From Sabellastarte sp. h YS-2021 (lineage: Eukaryota; Annelida; Polychaeta; Sabellida; Sabellidae): DNA of 64,000 nucleotides. The notes under the pieces are model-generated. The model ran no database searches and was not told where the DNA came from. It saw only the letters and a list, made by a program, of their open reading frames with translations. Positions 48,901 to 63,900 of the stretch are shown one piece after another. Numbering within the stretch: position 1 is the stretch's first letter; every line of letters begins with the position of its first letter. The stretch spans positions 62,797,816 through 62,861,815 of the forward strand of contig OZ024938.1 in the NCBI GenBank assembly GCA_964017235.1. Direction: 5' to 3'. The position numbers were made by a program, and so were the translations under genes.

Positions 48901-51900
48901 TTTGAATTTTCGAATTTTTGCCAAAAATGGCAAAACACAAATTTGCTTCTATCTCCTTAACCGTGCGAGATAGAGTGATTTCGTCGAAATTTTCGACCCA
49001 CAGGGTATCTAAGGAGTGTAATATTTGCAATTTTCAAAAAATTTTCCCCTCCCCAAAAATGGCGGCCATTTTAAATTTTCGAATTTTTGCCAAAAATGGC
49101 AAAACACAAATTTGCTTCTATCTCCTTAACCGTGCCAGATAGAGCGATTTCGTCAAAATTTTCGACCCACAGGGTATCTAAGGAATGTAATATTTGCAAT
49201 TTTCCAAAAATTTTCCCCTCCCCAAAAATGGCGGCCATTTTGAATTTTCGAATTTTTGCCAAAAATGGCAAAACACAAATTTGCTTCTATCTCCTTAACC
49301 GTGCGAGATAGAGCGATTTTGTGGAAATTTTCGACCCACAGGGTATCTAAGGAATGTAATATTTGCAATTTTCAAAAAATTTTCCCCTCCCCAAAAATGG
49401 CGGCCATTTTGAATTTTCGAATTTTTGCCAAAAATGGCAAAACACTAATTTGCTTCTATCTCCTTAACCGTGCGAGATAGAGTGATTTCGTCGAAATTTT
49501 CGACCCACAGGGTATCTAAGGAATGCAATCTTTGCAATTTTCAAAAAATTTTCCCCTCCCCAAAATTGGCGGCCATTTTGAATTTTCGAATTTTTGCCAA
49601 AAATGGCAAAACACAAATTTGCTTCTATCTCCTTAACCGTGCCAGATAGAGCGATTTCGTCGAAATTTTCAACCCACAGGGTATCTAATGAGTGTACTCT
49701 TTGCAATTTTCAAAAAATTTTCCCCTCCCCAAAAATGGCGGCCATTTTGAATTTTCGAATTTTTGCCAAAAATGGCAAAACACAAATTTGCTTCTATCTC
49801 CTTAACCGTGCGAGATAGAGCGATTTCGTCGAAATTTTCGACCCACAGGGTATCTAAGGAATGTAATATTTGCAATTTTCCAAAAATTTTCCCCTCCCCA
49901 AAAATGGCGGCCATTTTAAATTTTCGAATTTTTGCCAAAAATGGCAAAACACAAATTTGCTTCTATCTCCTTAACCGTGCGAGATAGAGCGATTTCGTCA
50001 AAATTTTCGACCCACAGGGTATCTGAGGAGTGTACTCTTTGCAATTTTCAAAAAATTTTCCCCTCCCCAAAAATGGCGGCCATTTTGAATTTTCGAATTT
50101 TTGCCAAAAATGGCAAAACACTAATTTGCTTCTATCTCCTTAACCGTGCGAGATAGAGCGATTTCGGCAAAATTTTCGACCCACAGGGTATCTGATGAGT
50201 GTACTCTTTGCAATTTTCAAAAAATTTTCCCCTCCCCAAAAATGGCAGCCATTTTGAATTTTCGAATTTTTGCCAAAAATGGCAAAACACAAATTTCCTT
50301 CTATCTCCTTAACTGTGTGAGATAGAGCGATTTCGTCGAAATTTTCAACCCACAGGGTATCTAAGGAGTGTACTCTTTGCAATTTTCAAAAAATTTTCCC
50401 CTCCACAAAAATGGCGGCCATTTTGAATTTTCGAATTTTTGCCAAAAATGGCAAAACACAAATTTGCTTCTATCTCCTTAACCGTGCGAGATAGAGCGAT
50501 TTCGTCGAAATTTTCGACCCACAGGGTATCTAAGGAATGTAATATTTGCAATTTTCAAAAAATTTTCCCCTCCCTAAAAATGGCGGCCATTTTAAATTTT
50601 CGAATTTTTGCCAAAAATGGCAAAACACAAATTTGCTTCTATCTCCTTAACCGTGCGAGATAGAGCGATTTCGTCAAAATTTTCGACCCACAGGGTATCT
50701 GAGCAGTGTACTCTGCGCAATTTTCAAAAAATTTTCCCCTCCCCAAAAATGGCGGCCATTTTGAATTTTCGCCAAAATTGGCAAAACACAAATTTCCTTC
50801 TATCTCCTTAACCGTGTGAGATAGAGCGATTTCGTCGAAATTTTCAACCCACAGGGTATCTAAGGAGTGTACTCTGCAATTTTCAAAAAATTTTCCCCTC
50901 CCCAAAAATGGCGGCCATTTTGAATTTTCGAATTTTTGCCAAAAATGGCAAAACACAAATTTGCTTCTATCTCCTTAACCGTGCGAGATAGAGTGATTTC
51001 GTCGAAATTTTCGACCCACAGGGTATCTAAGGAGTGCAATATTTGCAATTTTCAAAAAATTTTCCCCTCCCCAAAAATGGCGGCCATTTTAAATTTTCGA
51101 ATTTTTGCCAAAAATGGCAAAACACAAATTTGCTTCTATCTCCTTAACCGTGCCAGATAGAGCGATTTCGTCAAAATTTTCGACCCACAGGGTATCTAAG
51201 GAATGTAATATTTGCAATTTTCCAAAAATTTTCCCCTCCCCAAAAATGGCGGCCATTTTGAATTTTCGAATTTTTGCCAAAAATGGCAAAACACAAATTT
51301 GCTTCTATCTCCTTAACCGTGCGAGATAGAGCGATTTTGTGGAAATTTTCGACCCACAGGGTATCTAAGGAATGTAATATTTGCAATTTTCAAAAAATTT
51401 TCCCCTCCCCAAAAATGGCGGCCATTTTGAATTTTCGAATTTTTGCCAAAAATGGCAAAACACTAATTTGCTTCTATCTCCTTAACCGTGCGAGATAGAG
51501 TGATTTCGTCGAAATTTTCGACCCACAGGGTATCTAAGGAATGCAATCTTTGCAATTTTCAAAAAATTTTCCCCTCCCCAAAATTGGCGGCCATTTTGAA
51601 TTTTCGAATTTTTGCCAAAAATGGCAAAACACAAATTTGCTTCTATCTCCTTAACCGTGCCAGATAGAGCGATTTCGTCAAAATTTTCGACCCGCAGGGT
51701 ATCTGAGCATTGTAGTCTTGGTAATTTTTTAAAAATTTTCCCCTCCCCAAAAATGGCGGCCATTTTGAATTTTCGAATTATTGCCAAAAATGGCAAAACA
51801 CAAATTTGCTTCTATCTCCTTAACCGTGCGAGATAGAGCGATTTCGGCAAAATTTTCGACCCACAGGGTATCTGATGAGTGTACTCTTTGCAATTTTCAA

Positions 51901-54900
51901 AAAATTTTCCCCTCCCCAAAAATGGCAGCCATTTTGAATTTTCGAATTTTTGCCAAAAATGGCAAAACACAAATTTCCTTCTATCTCCTTAACCGTGTGA
52001 GATAGAGCGATTTCGTCGAAATTTTCAACCCACAGGGTATCTAAGGAGTGTACTCTTTGCAATTTTCAAAAAATTTTCCCCTCCCCAAAAATGGCGGCCA
52101 TTTTGAATTTTCGCCAAAATTGGCAAAACACAAATTTCCTTCTATCTCCTTAACCGTGTGAGATAGAGCGATTTCATCGAAATTTTCAACCCACAGGGTA
52201 TCTAAGGAGTGTACTCTTTGCAATTTTCAAAAAATTTTCCCCTCCCCAAAAATGGCGGCCATTTTGAATTTTCGAATTTTTGCCAAAAATGGCAAAACAC
52301 AAATTTGCTTCTATCTCCTTAACCGTGCGAGATAGAGTGATTTCGTCGAAATTTTCGACCCACAGGGTATCTAAGGAGTGTAATATTTGCAATTTTCAAA
52401 AAATTTTCCCCTCCCCAAAAATGGCGGCCATTTTAAATTTTCGAATTTTTGCCAAAAATGGCAAAACACAAATTTGCTTCTATCTCCTTAACCGTGCCAG
52501 ATAGAGCGATTTCGTCAAAATTTTCGACCCACAGGGTATCTAAGGAATGTAATATTTGCAATTTTCCAAAAATTTTCCCCTCCCCAAAAATGGCGGCCAT
52601 TTTGAATTTTCGAATTTTTGCCAAAAATGGCAAAACACAAATTTGCTTCTATCTCCTTAACCGTGCGAGATAGAGCGATTTTGTGGAAATTTTCGACCCA
52701 CAGGGTATCTAAGGAATGTAATATTTGCAATTTTCAAAAAATTTTCCCCTCCCCAAAAATGGCGGCCATTTTGAATTTTCGAATTTTTGCCAAAAATGGC
52801 AAAACACTAATTTGCTTCTATCTCCTTAACCGTGCGAGATAGAGTGATTTCGGCAAAATTTTCGACCCACAGGGTATCTGATGAGTGTACTCTTTGCAAT
52901 TTTCAAAAAATTTTCCCCTCCCCAAAAATGGCAGCCATTTTGAATTTTCGAATTTTTGCCAAAAATGGCAAAACACAAATTTCCTTCTATCTCCTTAACT
53001 GTGTGAGATAGAGCGATTTCGTCGAAATTTTCAACCCACAGGGTATCTAAGGAGTGTACTCTTTGCAATTTTCAAAAAATTTTCCCCTCCACAAAAATGG
53101 CGGCCATTTTGAATTTTCGAATTTTTGCCAAAAATGGCAAAACACAAATTTGCTTCTATCTCCTTAACCGTGCGAGATAGAGCGATTTCGTCGAAATTTT
53201 CGACCCACAGGGTATCTAAGGAATGTAATATTTGCAATTTTCAAAAAATTTTCCCCTCCCTAAAAATGGCGGCCATTTTAAATTTTCGAATTTTTGCCAA
53301 AAATGGCAAAACACAAATTTGCTTCTATCTCCTTAACCGTGCGAGATAGAGCGATTTCGTCAAAATTTTCGACCCACAGGGTATCTGAGCAGTGTACTCT
53401 GCGCAATTTTCAAAAAATTTTCCCCTCCCCAAAAATGGCGGCCATTTTGAATTTTCGCCAAAATTGGCAAAACACAAATTTCCTTCTATCTCCTTAACCG
53501 TGTGAGATAGAGCGATTTCGTCGAAATTTTCAACCCACAGGGTATCTAAGGAGTGTACTCTGCAATTTTCAAAAAATTTTCCCCTCCCCAAAAATGGCGG
53601 CCATTTTGAATTTTCGAATTTTTGCCAAAAATGGCAAAACACAAATTTGCTTCTATCTCCTTAACCGTGCGAGATAGAGTGATTTCGTCGAAATTTTCGA
53701 CCCACAGGGTATCTAAGGAGTGCAATATTTGCAATTTTCAAAAAATTTTCCCCTCCCCAAAAATGGCGGCCATTTTAAATTTTCGAATTTTTGCCAAAAA
53801 TGGCAAAACACAAATTTGCTTCTATCTCCTTAACCGTGCCAGATAGAGCGATTTCGTCAAAATTTTCGACCCACAGGGTATCTAAGGAATGTAATATTTG
53901 CAATTTTCCAAAAATTTTCCCCTCCCCAAAAATGGCGGCCATTTTGAATTTTCGAATTTTTGCCAAAAATGGCAAAACACAAATTTGCTTCTATCTCCTT
54001 AACCGTGCGAGATAGAGCGATTTTGTGGAAATTTTCGACCCACAGGGTATCTAAGGAATGTAATATTTGCAATTTTCAAAAAATTTTCCCCTCCCCAAAA
54101 ATGGCGGCCATTTTGAATTTTCGAATTTTTGCCAAAAATGGCAAAACACTAATTTGCTTCTATCTCCTTAACCGTGCGAGATAGAGTGATTTCGTCGAAA
54201 TTTTCGACCCACAGGGTATCTAAGGAATGCAATCTTTGCAATTTTCAAAAAATTTTCCCCTCCCCAAAATTGGCGGCCATTTTGAATTTTCGAATTTTTG
54301 CCAAAAATGGCAAAACACAAATTTGCTTCTATCTCCTTAACCGTGCCAGATAGAGCGATTTCGTCAAAATTTTCGACCCGCAGGGTATCTGAGCATTGTA
54401 GTCTTGGTAATTTTTTAAAAATTTTCCCCTCCCCAAAAATGGCGGCCATTTTGAATTTTCGAATTATTGCCAAAAATGGCAAAACACAAATTTGCTTCTA
54501 TCTCCTTAACCGTGCGAGATAGAGCGATTTCGGCAAAATTTTCGACCCACAGGGTATCTGATGAGTGTACTCTTTGCAATTTTCAAAAAATTTTCCCCTC
54601 CCCAAAAATGGCAGCCATTTTGAATTTTCGAATTTTTGCCAAAAATGGCAAAACACAAATTTCCTTCTATCTCCTTAACCGTGTGAGATAGAGCGATTTC
54701 GTCGAAATTTTCAACCCACAGGGTATCTAAGGAGTGTACTCTTTGCAATTTTCAAAAAATTTTCCCCTCCCCAAAAATGGCGGCCATTTTGAATTTTCGC
54801 CAAAATTGGCAAAACACAAATTTCCTTCTATCTCCTTAACCGTGTGAGATAGAGCGATTTCATCGAAATTTTCAACCCACAGGGTATCTAAGGAGTGTAC

Positions 54901-57900
54901 TCTTTGCAATTTTCAAAAAATTTTCCCCTCCCCAAAAATGGCGGCCATTTTGAATTTTCGAATTTTTGCCAAAAATGGCAAAACACAAATTTGCTTCTAT
55001 CTCCTTAACCGTGCGAGATAGAGTGATTTCGTCGAAATTTTCGACCCACAGGGTATCTAAGGAGTGTAATATTTGCAATTTTCAAAAAATTTTCCCCTCC
55101 CCAAAAATGGCGGCCATTTTAAATTTTCGAATTTTTGCCAAAAATGGCAAAACACAAATTTGCTTCTATCTCCTTAACCGTGCCAGATAGAGCGATTTCG
55201 TCAAAATTTTCGACCCACAGGGTATCTAAGGAATGTAATATTTGCAATTTTCCAAAAATTTTCCCCTCCCCAAAAATGGCGGCCATTTTGAATTTTCGAA
55301 TTTTTGCCAAAAATGGCAAAACACAAATTTGCTTCTATCTCCTTAACCGTGCGAGATAGAGCGATTTTGTGGAAATTTTCGACCCACAGGGTATCTAAGG
55401 AATGTAATATTTGCAATTTTCAAAAAATTTTCCCCTCCCCAAAAATGGCGGCCATTTTGAATTTTCGAATTTTTGCCAAAAATGGCAAAACACTAATTTG
55501 CTTCTATCTCCTTAACCGTGCGAGATAGAGTGATTTCGTCGAAATTTTCGACCCACAGGGTATCTAAGGAATGCAATCTTTGCAATTTTCAAAAAATTTT
55601 CCCCTCCCCAAAATTGGCGGCCATTTTGAATTTTCGAATTTTTGCCAAAAATGGCAAAACACAAATTTGCTTCTATCTCCTTAACCGTGCCAGATAGAGC
55701 GATTTCGTCAAAATTTTCGACCCGCAGGGTATCTGAGCATTGTAGTCTTGGTAATTTTTTAAAAATTTTCCCCTCCCCAAAAATGGCGGCCATTTTGAAT
55801 TTTCGAATTTTTGCCAAAAATGGCAAAACACAAATTTGCTTCTATCTCCTTAACCGTGCGAGATAGAGCGATTTCGTCGAAATTTTCGACCCACAGGGTA
55901 TCTAAGGAATGTAATATTTGCAATTTTCAAAAAATTTTCCCCTCCCCAAAAATGGCGGCCATTTTGAATTTTCGAATTTTTGCCAAAAATGGCAAAACAC
56001 TAATTTGCTTCTATCTCCTTAACCGTGCGAGATAGAGTGATTTCGTCGAAATTTTCGACCCACAGGGTATCTAAGGAATGCAATCTTTGCAATTTTCAAA
56101 AAATTTTCCCCTCCCCAAAATTGGCGGCCATTTTGAATTTTCGAATTTTTGCCAAAAATGGCAAAACACAAATTTGCTTCTATCTCCTTAACCGTGCCAG
56201 ATAGAGCGATTTCGTCAAAATTTTCGACCCGCAGGGTATCTGAGCATTGTAGTCTTGGTAATTTTTTAAAAATTTTCCCCTCCCCAAAAATGGCGGCCAT
56301 TTTGAATTTTCGAATTTTTGCCAAAAATGGCAAAACACAAATTTCCTTCTATCTCCTTAACCGTGTGAGATAGAGCGATTTCGTCGAAATTTTCAACCCA
56401 CAGGGTATCTAAGGAGTGTACTCTTTGCAATTTTCAAAAAATTTTCCCCTCCACAAAAATGGCGGCCATTTTGAATTTTCGAATTTTTGCCAAAAATGGC
56501 AAAACACAAATTTGCTTCTATCTCCTTAACCGTGCGAGATAGAGCGATTTCGTCGAAATTTTCGACCCACAGGGTATCTAAGGAATGTAATATTTGCAAT
56601 TTTCAAAAAATTTTCCCCTCCCTAAAAATGGCGGCCATTTTAAATTTTCGAATTTTTGCCAAAAATGGCAAAACACAAATTTGCTTCTATCTCCTTAACC
56701 GTGCGAGATAGAGCGATTTCGTCAAAATTTTCGACCCACAGGGTATCTGAGCAGTGTACTCTGCGCAATTTTCAAAAAATTTTCCCCTCCCCAAAAATGG
56801 CGGCCATTTTAAATTTTCGAATTTTTGCCAAAAATGGCAAAACACAAATTTGCTTCTATCTCCTTAACCGTGCGAGATAGAGCGATTTCGTCAAAATTTT
56901 CGACCCACAGGGTATCTGAGCAGTGTACTCTGCGCAATTTTCAAAAAATTTTCCCCTCCCCAAAAATGGCGGCCATTTTGAATTTTCGCCAAAATTGGCA
57001 AAACACAAATTTCCTTCTATCTCCTTAACCGTGTGAGATAGAGCGATTTCGTCGAAATTTTCAACCCACAGGGTATCTAAGGAGTGTACTCTTTGCAATT
57101 TTCAAAAAATTTTCCCCTCCCCAAAAATGGCGGCCATTTTGAATTTTCGAATTTTTGCCAAAAATGGCAAAACACTAATTTGCTTCTATCTCCTTAACCG
57201 TGCGAGATAGAGTGATTTCGTCGAAATTTTCGACCCACAGGGTATCTAAGGAATGCAATCTTTGCAATTTTTAAAAAATTTTCCCCTCCCCAAAATTGGC
57301 GGCCATTTTGAATTTTCGAATTTTTGCCAAAAATGGCAAAACACAAATTTGCTTCTATCTCCTTAACCGTGCGAGATAGAGCGATTTCGTCGAAATTTTC
57401 GACCCACAGGGTATCTAAGGAATGTAATATTTGCAATTTTCAAAAAATTTTCCCCTCCCTAAAAATGGCGGCCATTTTAAATTTTCGAATTTTTGCCAAA
57501 AATGGCAAAACACAAATTTGCTTCTATCTCCTTAACCGTGCGAGATAGAGCGATTTCGTCAAAATTTTCGACCCACAGGGTATCTGAGCAGTGTACTCTG
57601 CGCAATTTTCAAAAAATTTTCCCCTCCCCAAAAATGGCGGCCATTTTGAATTTTCGCCAAAATTGGCAAAACACAAATTTCCTTCTATCTCCTTAACCGT
57701 GTGAGATAGAGCGATTTCGTCGAAATTTTCAACCCACAGGGTATCTAAGGAGTGTACTCTTTGCAATTTTCAAAAAATTTTCCCCTCCCCAAAAATGGCG
57801 GCCATTTTGAATTTTCGAATTTTTGCCCAAAATGGCAAAACACAAATTTGCTTCTATCTCCTTAACCGTGCGAGATAGAGTGATTTCGTCGAAATTTTCG

Positions 57901-60900
57901 ACCCACAGGGTATCTAAGGAGTGTAATATTTGCAATTTTCAAAAAATTTTCCCCTCCCCAAAAATGGCGGCCATTTTAAATTTTCGAATTTTTGCCAAAA
58001 ATGGCAAAACACAAATTTGCTTCTATCTCCTTAACCGTGCCAGATAGAGCGATTTCGTCAAAATTTTCGACCCACAGGGTATCTAAGGAATGTAATATTT
58101 GCAATTTTCCAAAAATTTTCCCCTCCCCAAAAATGGCGGCCATTTTGAATTTTCGAATTTTTGCCAAAAATGGCAAAACACAAATTTGCTTCTATCTCCT
58201 TAACCGTGCGAGATAGAGCGATTTTGTGGAAATTTTCGACCCACAGGGTATCTAAGGAATGTAATATTTGCAATTTTCAAAAAATTTTCCCCTCCCCAAA
58301 AATGGCGGCCATTTTGAATTTTCGAATTTTTGCCAAAAATGGCAAAACACTAATTTGCTTCTATCTCCTTAACCGTGCGAGATAGAGTGATTTCGTCGAA
58401 ATTTTCGACCCACAGGGTATCTAAGGAATGCAATCTTTGCAATTTTCAAAAAATTTTCCCCTCCCCAAAATTGGCGGCCATTTTGAATTTTCGAATTTTT
58501 GCCAAAAATGGCAAAACACAAATTTGCTTCTATCTCCTTAACCGTGCCAGATAGAGCGATTTCGTCAAAATTTTCGACCCGCAGGGTATCTGAGCATTGT
58601 AGTCTTGGTAATTTTTTAAAAATTTTCCCCTCCCCAAAAATGGCGGCCATTTTGAATTTTCGAATTTTTGCCAAAAATGGCAAAACACAAATTTGCTTCT
58701 ATCTCCTTAACCGTGCGAGATAGAGCGATTTCGTCGAAATTTTCGACCCACAGGGTATCTAAGGAATGTAATATTTGCAATTTTCAAAAAATTTTCCCCT
58801 CCCCAAAAATGGCGGCCATTTTGAATTTTCGAATTTTTGCCAAAAATGGCAAAACACTAATTTGCTTCTATCTCCTTAACCGTGCGAGATAGAGTGATTT
58901 CGTCGAAATTTTCGACCCACAGGGTATCTAAGGAATGCAATCTTTGCAATTTTCAAAAAATTTTCCCCTCCCCAAAATTGGCGGCCATTTTGAATTTTCG
59001 AATTTTTGCCAAAAATGGCAAAACACAAATTTGCTTCTATCTCCTTAACCGTGCCAGATAGAGCGATTTCGTCAAAATTTTCGACCCGCAGGGTATCTGA
59101 GGATTGTAGTCTTGGTAATTTTTTAAAAATTTTCCCCTCCCCAAAAATGGCGGCCATTTTGAATTTTCGAATTTTTGCCAAAAATGGCAAAACACAAATT
59201 TCCTTCTATCTCCTTAACCGTGTGAGATAGAGCGATTTCGTCGAAATTTTCAACCCACAGGGTATCTAAGGAGTGTACTCTTTGCAATTTTCAAAAAATT
59301 TTCCCCTCCACAAAAATGGCGGCCATTTTGAATTTTCGAATTTTTGCCAAAAATGGCAAAACACAAATTTGCTTCTATCTCCTTAACCGTGCGAGATAGA
59401 GCGATTTCGTCGAAATTTTCGACCCACAGGGTATCTAAGGAATGTAATATTTGCAATTTTCAAAAAATTTTCCCCTCCCTAAAAATGGCGGCCATTTTAA
59501 ATTTTCGAATTTTTGCCAAAAATGGCAAAACACAAATTTGCTTCTATCTCCTTAACCGTGCGAGATAGAGCGATTTCGTCAAAATTTTCGACCCACAGGG
59601 TATCTGAGCAGTGTACTCTGCGCAATTTTCAAAAAATTTTCCCCTCCCCAAAAATGGCGGCCATTTTGAATTTTCGCCAAAATTGGCAAAACACAAATTT
59701 CCTTCTATCTCCTTAACCGTGTGAGATAGAGCGATTTCGTCGAAATTTTCAACCCACAGGGTATCTAAGGAGTGTACTCTTTGCAATTTTCAAAAAATTT
59801 TCCCCTCCCCAAAAATGGCGGCCATTTTGAATTTTCGAATTTTTGCCAAAAATGGCAAAACACAAATTTGCTTCTATCTCCTTAACCGTGCGAGATAGAG
59901 TGATTTCGTCGAAATTTTCGACCCACAGGGTATCTAAGGAGTGTAATATTTGCAATTTTCAAAAAAATTTCCCCTCCCCAAAAATGGCGGCCATTTTAAA
60001 TTTTCGAATTTTTGCCAAAAATGGCAAAACACAAATTTGCTTCTATCTCCTTAACCGTGCCAGATAGAGCGATTTCGTCAAAATTTTCGACCCACAGGGT
60101 ATCTAAGGAATGTAATATTTGCAATTTTCCAAAAATTTTCCCCTCCCCAAAAATGGCGGCCATTTTGAATTTTCGAATTTTTGCCAAAAATGGCAAAACA
60201 CAAATTTGCTTCTATCTCCTTAACCGTGCGAGATAGAGCGATTTTGTGGAAATTTTCGACCCACAGGGTATCTAAGGAATGTAATATTTGCAATTTTCAA
60301 AAAATTTTCCCCTCCCCAAAAATGGCGGCCATTTTGAATTTTCGAATTTTTGCCAAAAATGGCAAAACACTAATTTGCTTCTATCTCCTTAACCGTGCGA
60401 GATAGAGCGATTTCGGCAAAATTTTCGACCCACAGGGTATCTGATGAGTGTACTCTTTGCAATTTTCAAAAAATTTTCCCCTCCCCAAAAATGGCAGCCA
60501 TTTTGAATTTTCGAATTTTTGCCAAAAATGGCAAAACACAAATTTCCTTCTATCTCCTTAACCGTGTGAGATAGAGCGATTTCGTCGAAATTTTCAACCC
60601 ACAGGGTATCTAAGGAGTGTACTCTTTGCAATTTTCAAAAAATTTTCCCCTCCACAAAAATGGCGGCCATTTTGAATTTTCGAATTTTTGCCAAAAATGG
60701 CAAAACACAAATTTGCTTCTATCTCCTTAACCGTGCGAGATAGAGCGATTTCGTCGAAATTTTCGACCCACAGGGTATCTAAGGAATGTAATATTTGCAA
60801 TTTCAAAAAATTTTCCCCTCCCTAAAAATGGCGGCCATTTTAAATTTTCGAATTTTTGCCAAAAATGGCAAAACACAAATTTGCTTCTATCTCCTTAACC

Positions 60901-63900
60901 GTGCGAGATAGAGCGATTTCGTCAAAATTTTCGACCCACAGGGTATCTGAGCAGTGTACTCTGCGCAATTTTCAAAAAATTTTCCCCTCCCCAAAAATGG
61001 CGGCCATTTTGAATTTTCGCCAAAATTGGCAAAACACAAATTTCCTTCTATCTCCTTAACCGTGTGAGATAGAGCGATTTCGTCGAAATTTTCAACCCAC
61101 AGGGTATCTAAGGAGTACTCTTTGCAATTTTCAAAAAATTTTCCCCTCCCCAAAAATGGCGGCCATTTTGAATTTTCGAATTTTTGCCAAAAATGGCAAA
61201 ACACAAATTTGCTTCTATCTCCTTAACCGTGCGAGATAGAGTGATTTCGTCGAAATTTTCGACCCACAGGGTATCTAAGGAGTGTAATATTTGCAATTTT
61301 CAAAAAATTTTCCCCTCCCCAAAAATGGCGGCCATTTTAAATTTTCGAATTTTTGCCAAAAATGGCACAACACAAATTTGCTTCTATCTCCTTAACCGTG
61401 CCAGATAGAGCGATTTCGTCAAAATTTTCGACCCACAGGGTATCTAAGGAATGTAATATTTGCAATTTTCCAAAAATTTTCCCCTCCCCAAAAATGGCGG
61501 CCATTTTGAATTTTCGAATTTTTGCCAAAAATGGCAAAACACAAATTTGCTTCTATCTCCTTAACCGTGCGAGATAGAGCGATTTTGTGGAAATTTTCGA
61601 CCCACAGGGTATCTAAGGAATGTAATATTTGCAATTTTCAAAAAATTTTCCCCTCCCCAAAAATGGCGGCCATTTTGAATTTTCGAATTTTTGCCAAAAA
61701 TGGCAAAACACTAATTTGCTTCTATCTCCTTAACCGTGCGAGATAGAGTGATTTCGTCGAAATTTTCGACCCACAGGGTATCTAAGGAATGCAATCTTTG
61801 CAATTTTCAAAAAATTTTCCCCTCCCCAAAATTGGCGGCCATTTTGAATTTTCGAATTTTTGCCAAAAATGGCAAAACACAAATTTGCTTCTATCTCCTT
61901 AACCGTGCCAGATAGAGCGATTTCGTCAAAATTTTCGACCCGCAGGGTATCTGAGCATTGTACTCTTGGTAATTTTTTAAAAATTTTCCCCTCCCCAAAA
62001 ATGGCGGCCATTTTGAATTTTCGAATTTTTGCCAAAAATGGCAAAACACAAATTTGCTTCTATCTCCTTAACCGTGCGAGATAGAGCGATTTCGTCGAAA
62101 TTTTCGACCCACAGGGTATCTAAGGAATGTAATATTTGCAATTTTCAAAAAATTTTCCCCTCCCCAAAAATGGCGGCCATTTTGAATTTTCGAATTTTTG
62201 CCAAAAATGGCAAAACACAAATTTGCTTCTATCTCCTTAACCGTGCGAGATAGAGCGATTTCGTCAAAATTTTCGACCCACAGGGTATCTAAGGAATGCA
62301 ATCTTTGCAATTTTCAAAAAATTTTCCCCTCCCCAAAAATGGCGGCCATTTTGAATTTTTGAAGTTTTGCCCAAAATGGCAAAACACTAATTTGCTTCTA
62401 TCTCCTTAACCATGCGAGATAGAGCGATTTCGTCAAAATTTTCGACCCACAGGTATTTGAGCATTGTATTCTTGGCAATTTAAAAAAAAATTTCCCCTCC
62501 CCAAAAATGGCGGCCATTTTGAATTTTCAAATTTTTGCCCAAAATGGCAAAACACTAATTTGCTTCTATCTCCTTAACTGTGCGAGATAGAGCGATTTCA
62601 TCAAAATTTTCGACGCACAGGGTATCTAACCAATGCAATCTTTGCAATTTTCAAAAAATTTTCCCCTCCCCAAAAATGGCGGCCATTTTGAATTTTCGAA
62701 TTTTTGCCAAAAATGGCAGAACACAAATTTGCTTCTATCTCCTTAACCGTGCGAGATAGAGCGATTTCGTCGAAATTTTCGACCCACAGGGTATCTAAGG
62801 AATGCAATCTTTGCAATTTTCAAAAAATTTTCCCCTCCCCAAAAATGGCGGCCATTTTGAATTTTCGAAGTTTTGCCAAAAATGGCAAAACACAAATTTG
62901 CTTCTATCTCCTTAACCGTGCGAGATAGAGCGATTTCGTCGAAATTTTCGACCCACAGGGTATCTAAGGAATGTAATATTTGCAATTTTCAAAAAATTTT
63001 CCCCTCCCCAAAAATGGCGGCCATTTTGAATTTTCGAATTTTTGCCAAAAATGGCAAAACACAAATTTGCTTCTATCTCCTTAACCGTGCGAGATAGAGC
63101 GATTTCGTCAAAATTTTCGACCCACAGGGTATCTAAGGAATGCAATCTTTGCAATTTTCAAAAAATTTTCCCCTCCCCAAAAATGGCGGCCATTTTGAAT
63201 TTTTGAAGTTTTGCCCAAAATGGCAAAACACTAATTTGCTTCTATCTCCTTAACCATGCGAGATAGAGCGATTTCGTCAAAATTTTCGACCCACAGGTAT
63301 TTGAGCATTGTATTCTTGGCAATTTAAAAAAAAATTTCCCCTCCCCAAAAATGGCGGCCATTTTGAATTTTCAAATTTTTGCCCAAAATGGCAAAACACT
63401 AATTTGCTTCTATCTCCTTAACTGTGCGAGATAGAGCGATTTCATCAAAATTTTCGACGCACAGGGTATCTAACCAATGCAATCTTTGCAATTTTCAAAA
63501 AATTTTCCCCTCCCCAAAAATGGCGGCCATTTTGAATTTTCAAATTTTTGCCAAAAATGGCAGAACACAAATTTGCTTCTATCTCCTTAACCGTGCGAGA
63601 TAGAGCGATTTCGTCAAAATTTTCGACCCACAGGGTATCTAAGGAATGCAATCTTTGCAATTTTCAAAAAATTTTCCCCTCCCCAAAAATGGCGGCCATT
63701 TTGAATTTTTGAAGTTTTGCCCAAAATGGCAAAACACTAATTTGCTTCTATCTCCTTAACCATGCGAGATAGAGCGATTTCGTCAAAATTTTCGACCCAC
63801 AGGTATTTGAGCATTGTATTCTTGGCAATTTAAAAAAAAATTTCCCCTCCCCAAAAATGGCGGCCATTTTGAATTTTCAAATTTTTGCCCAAAATGGCAA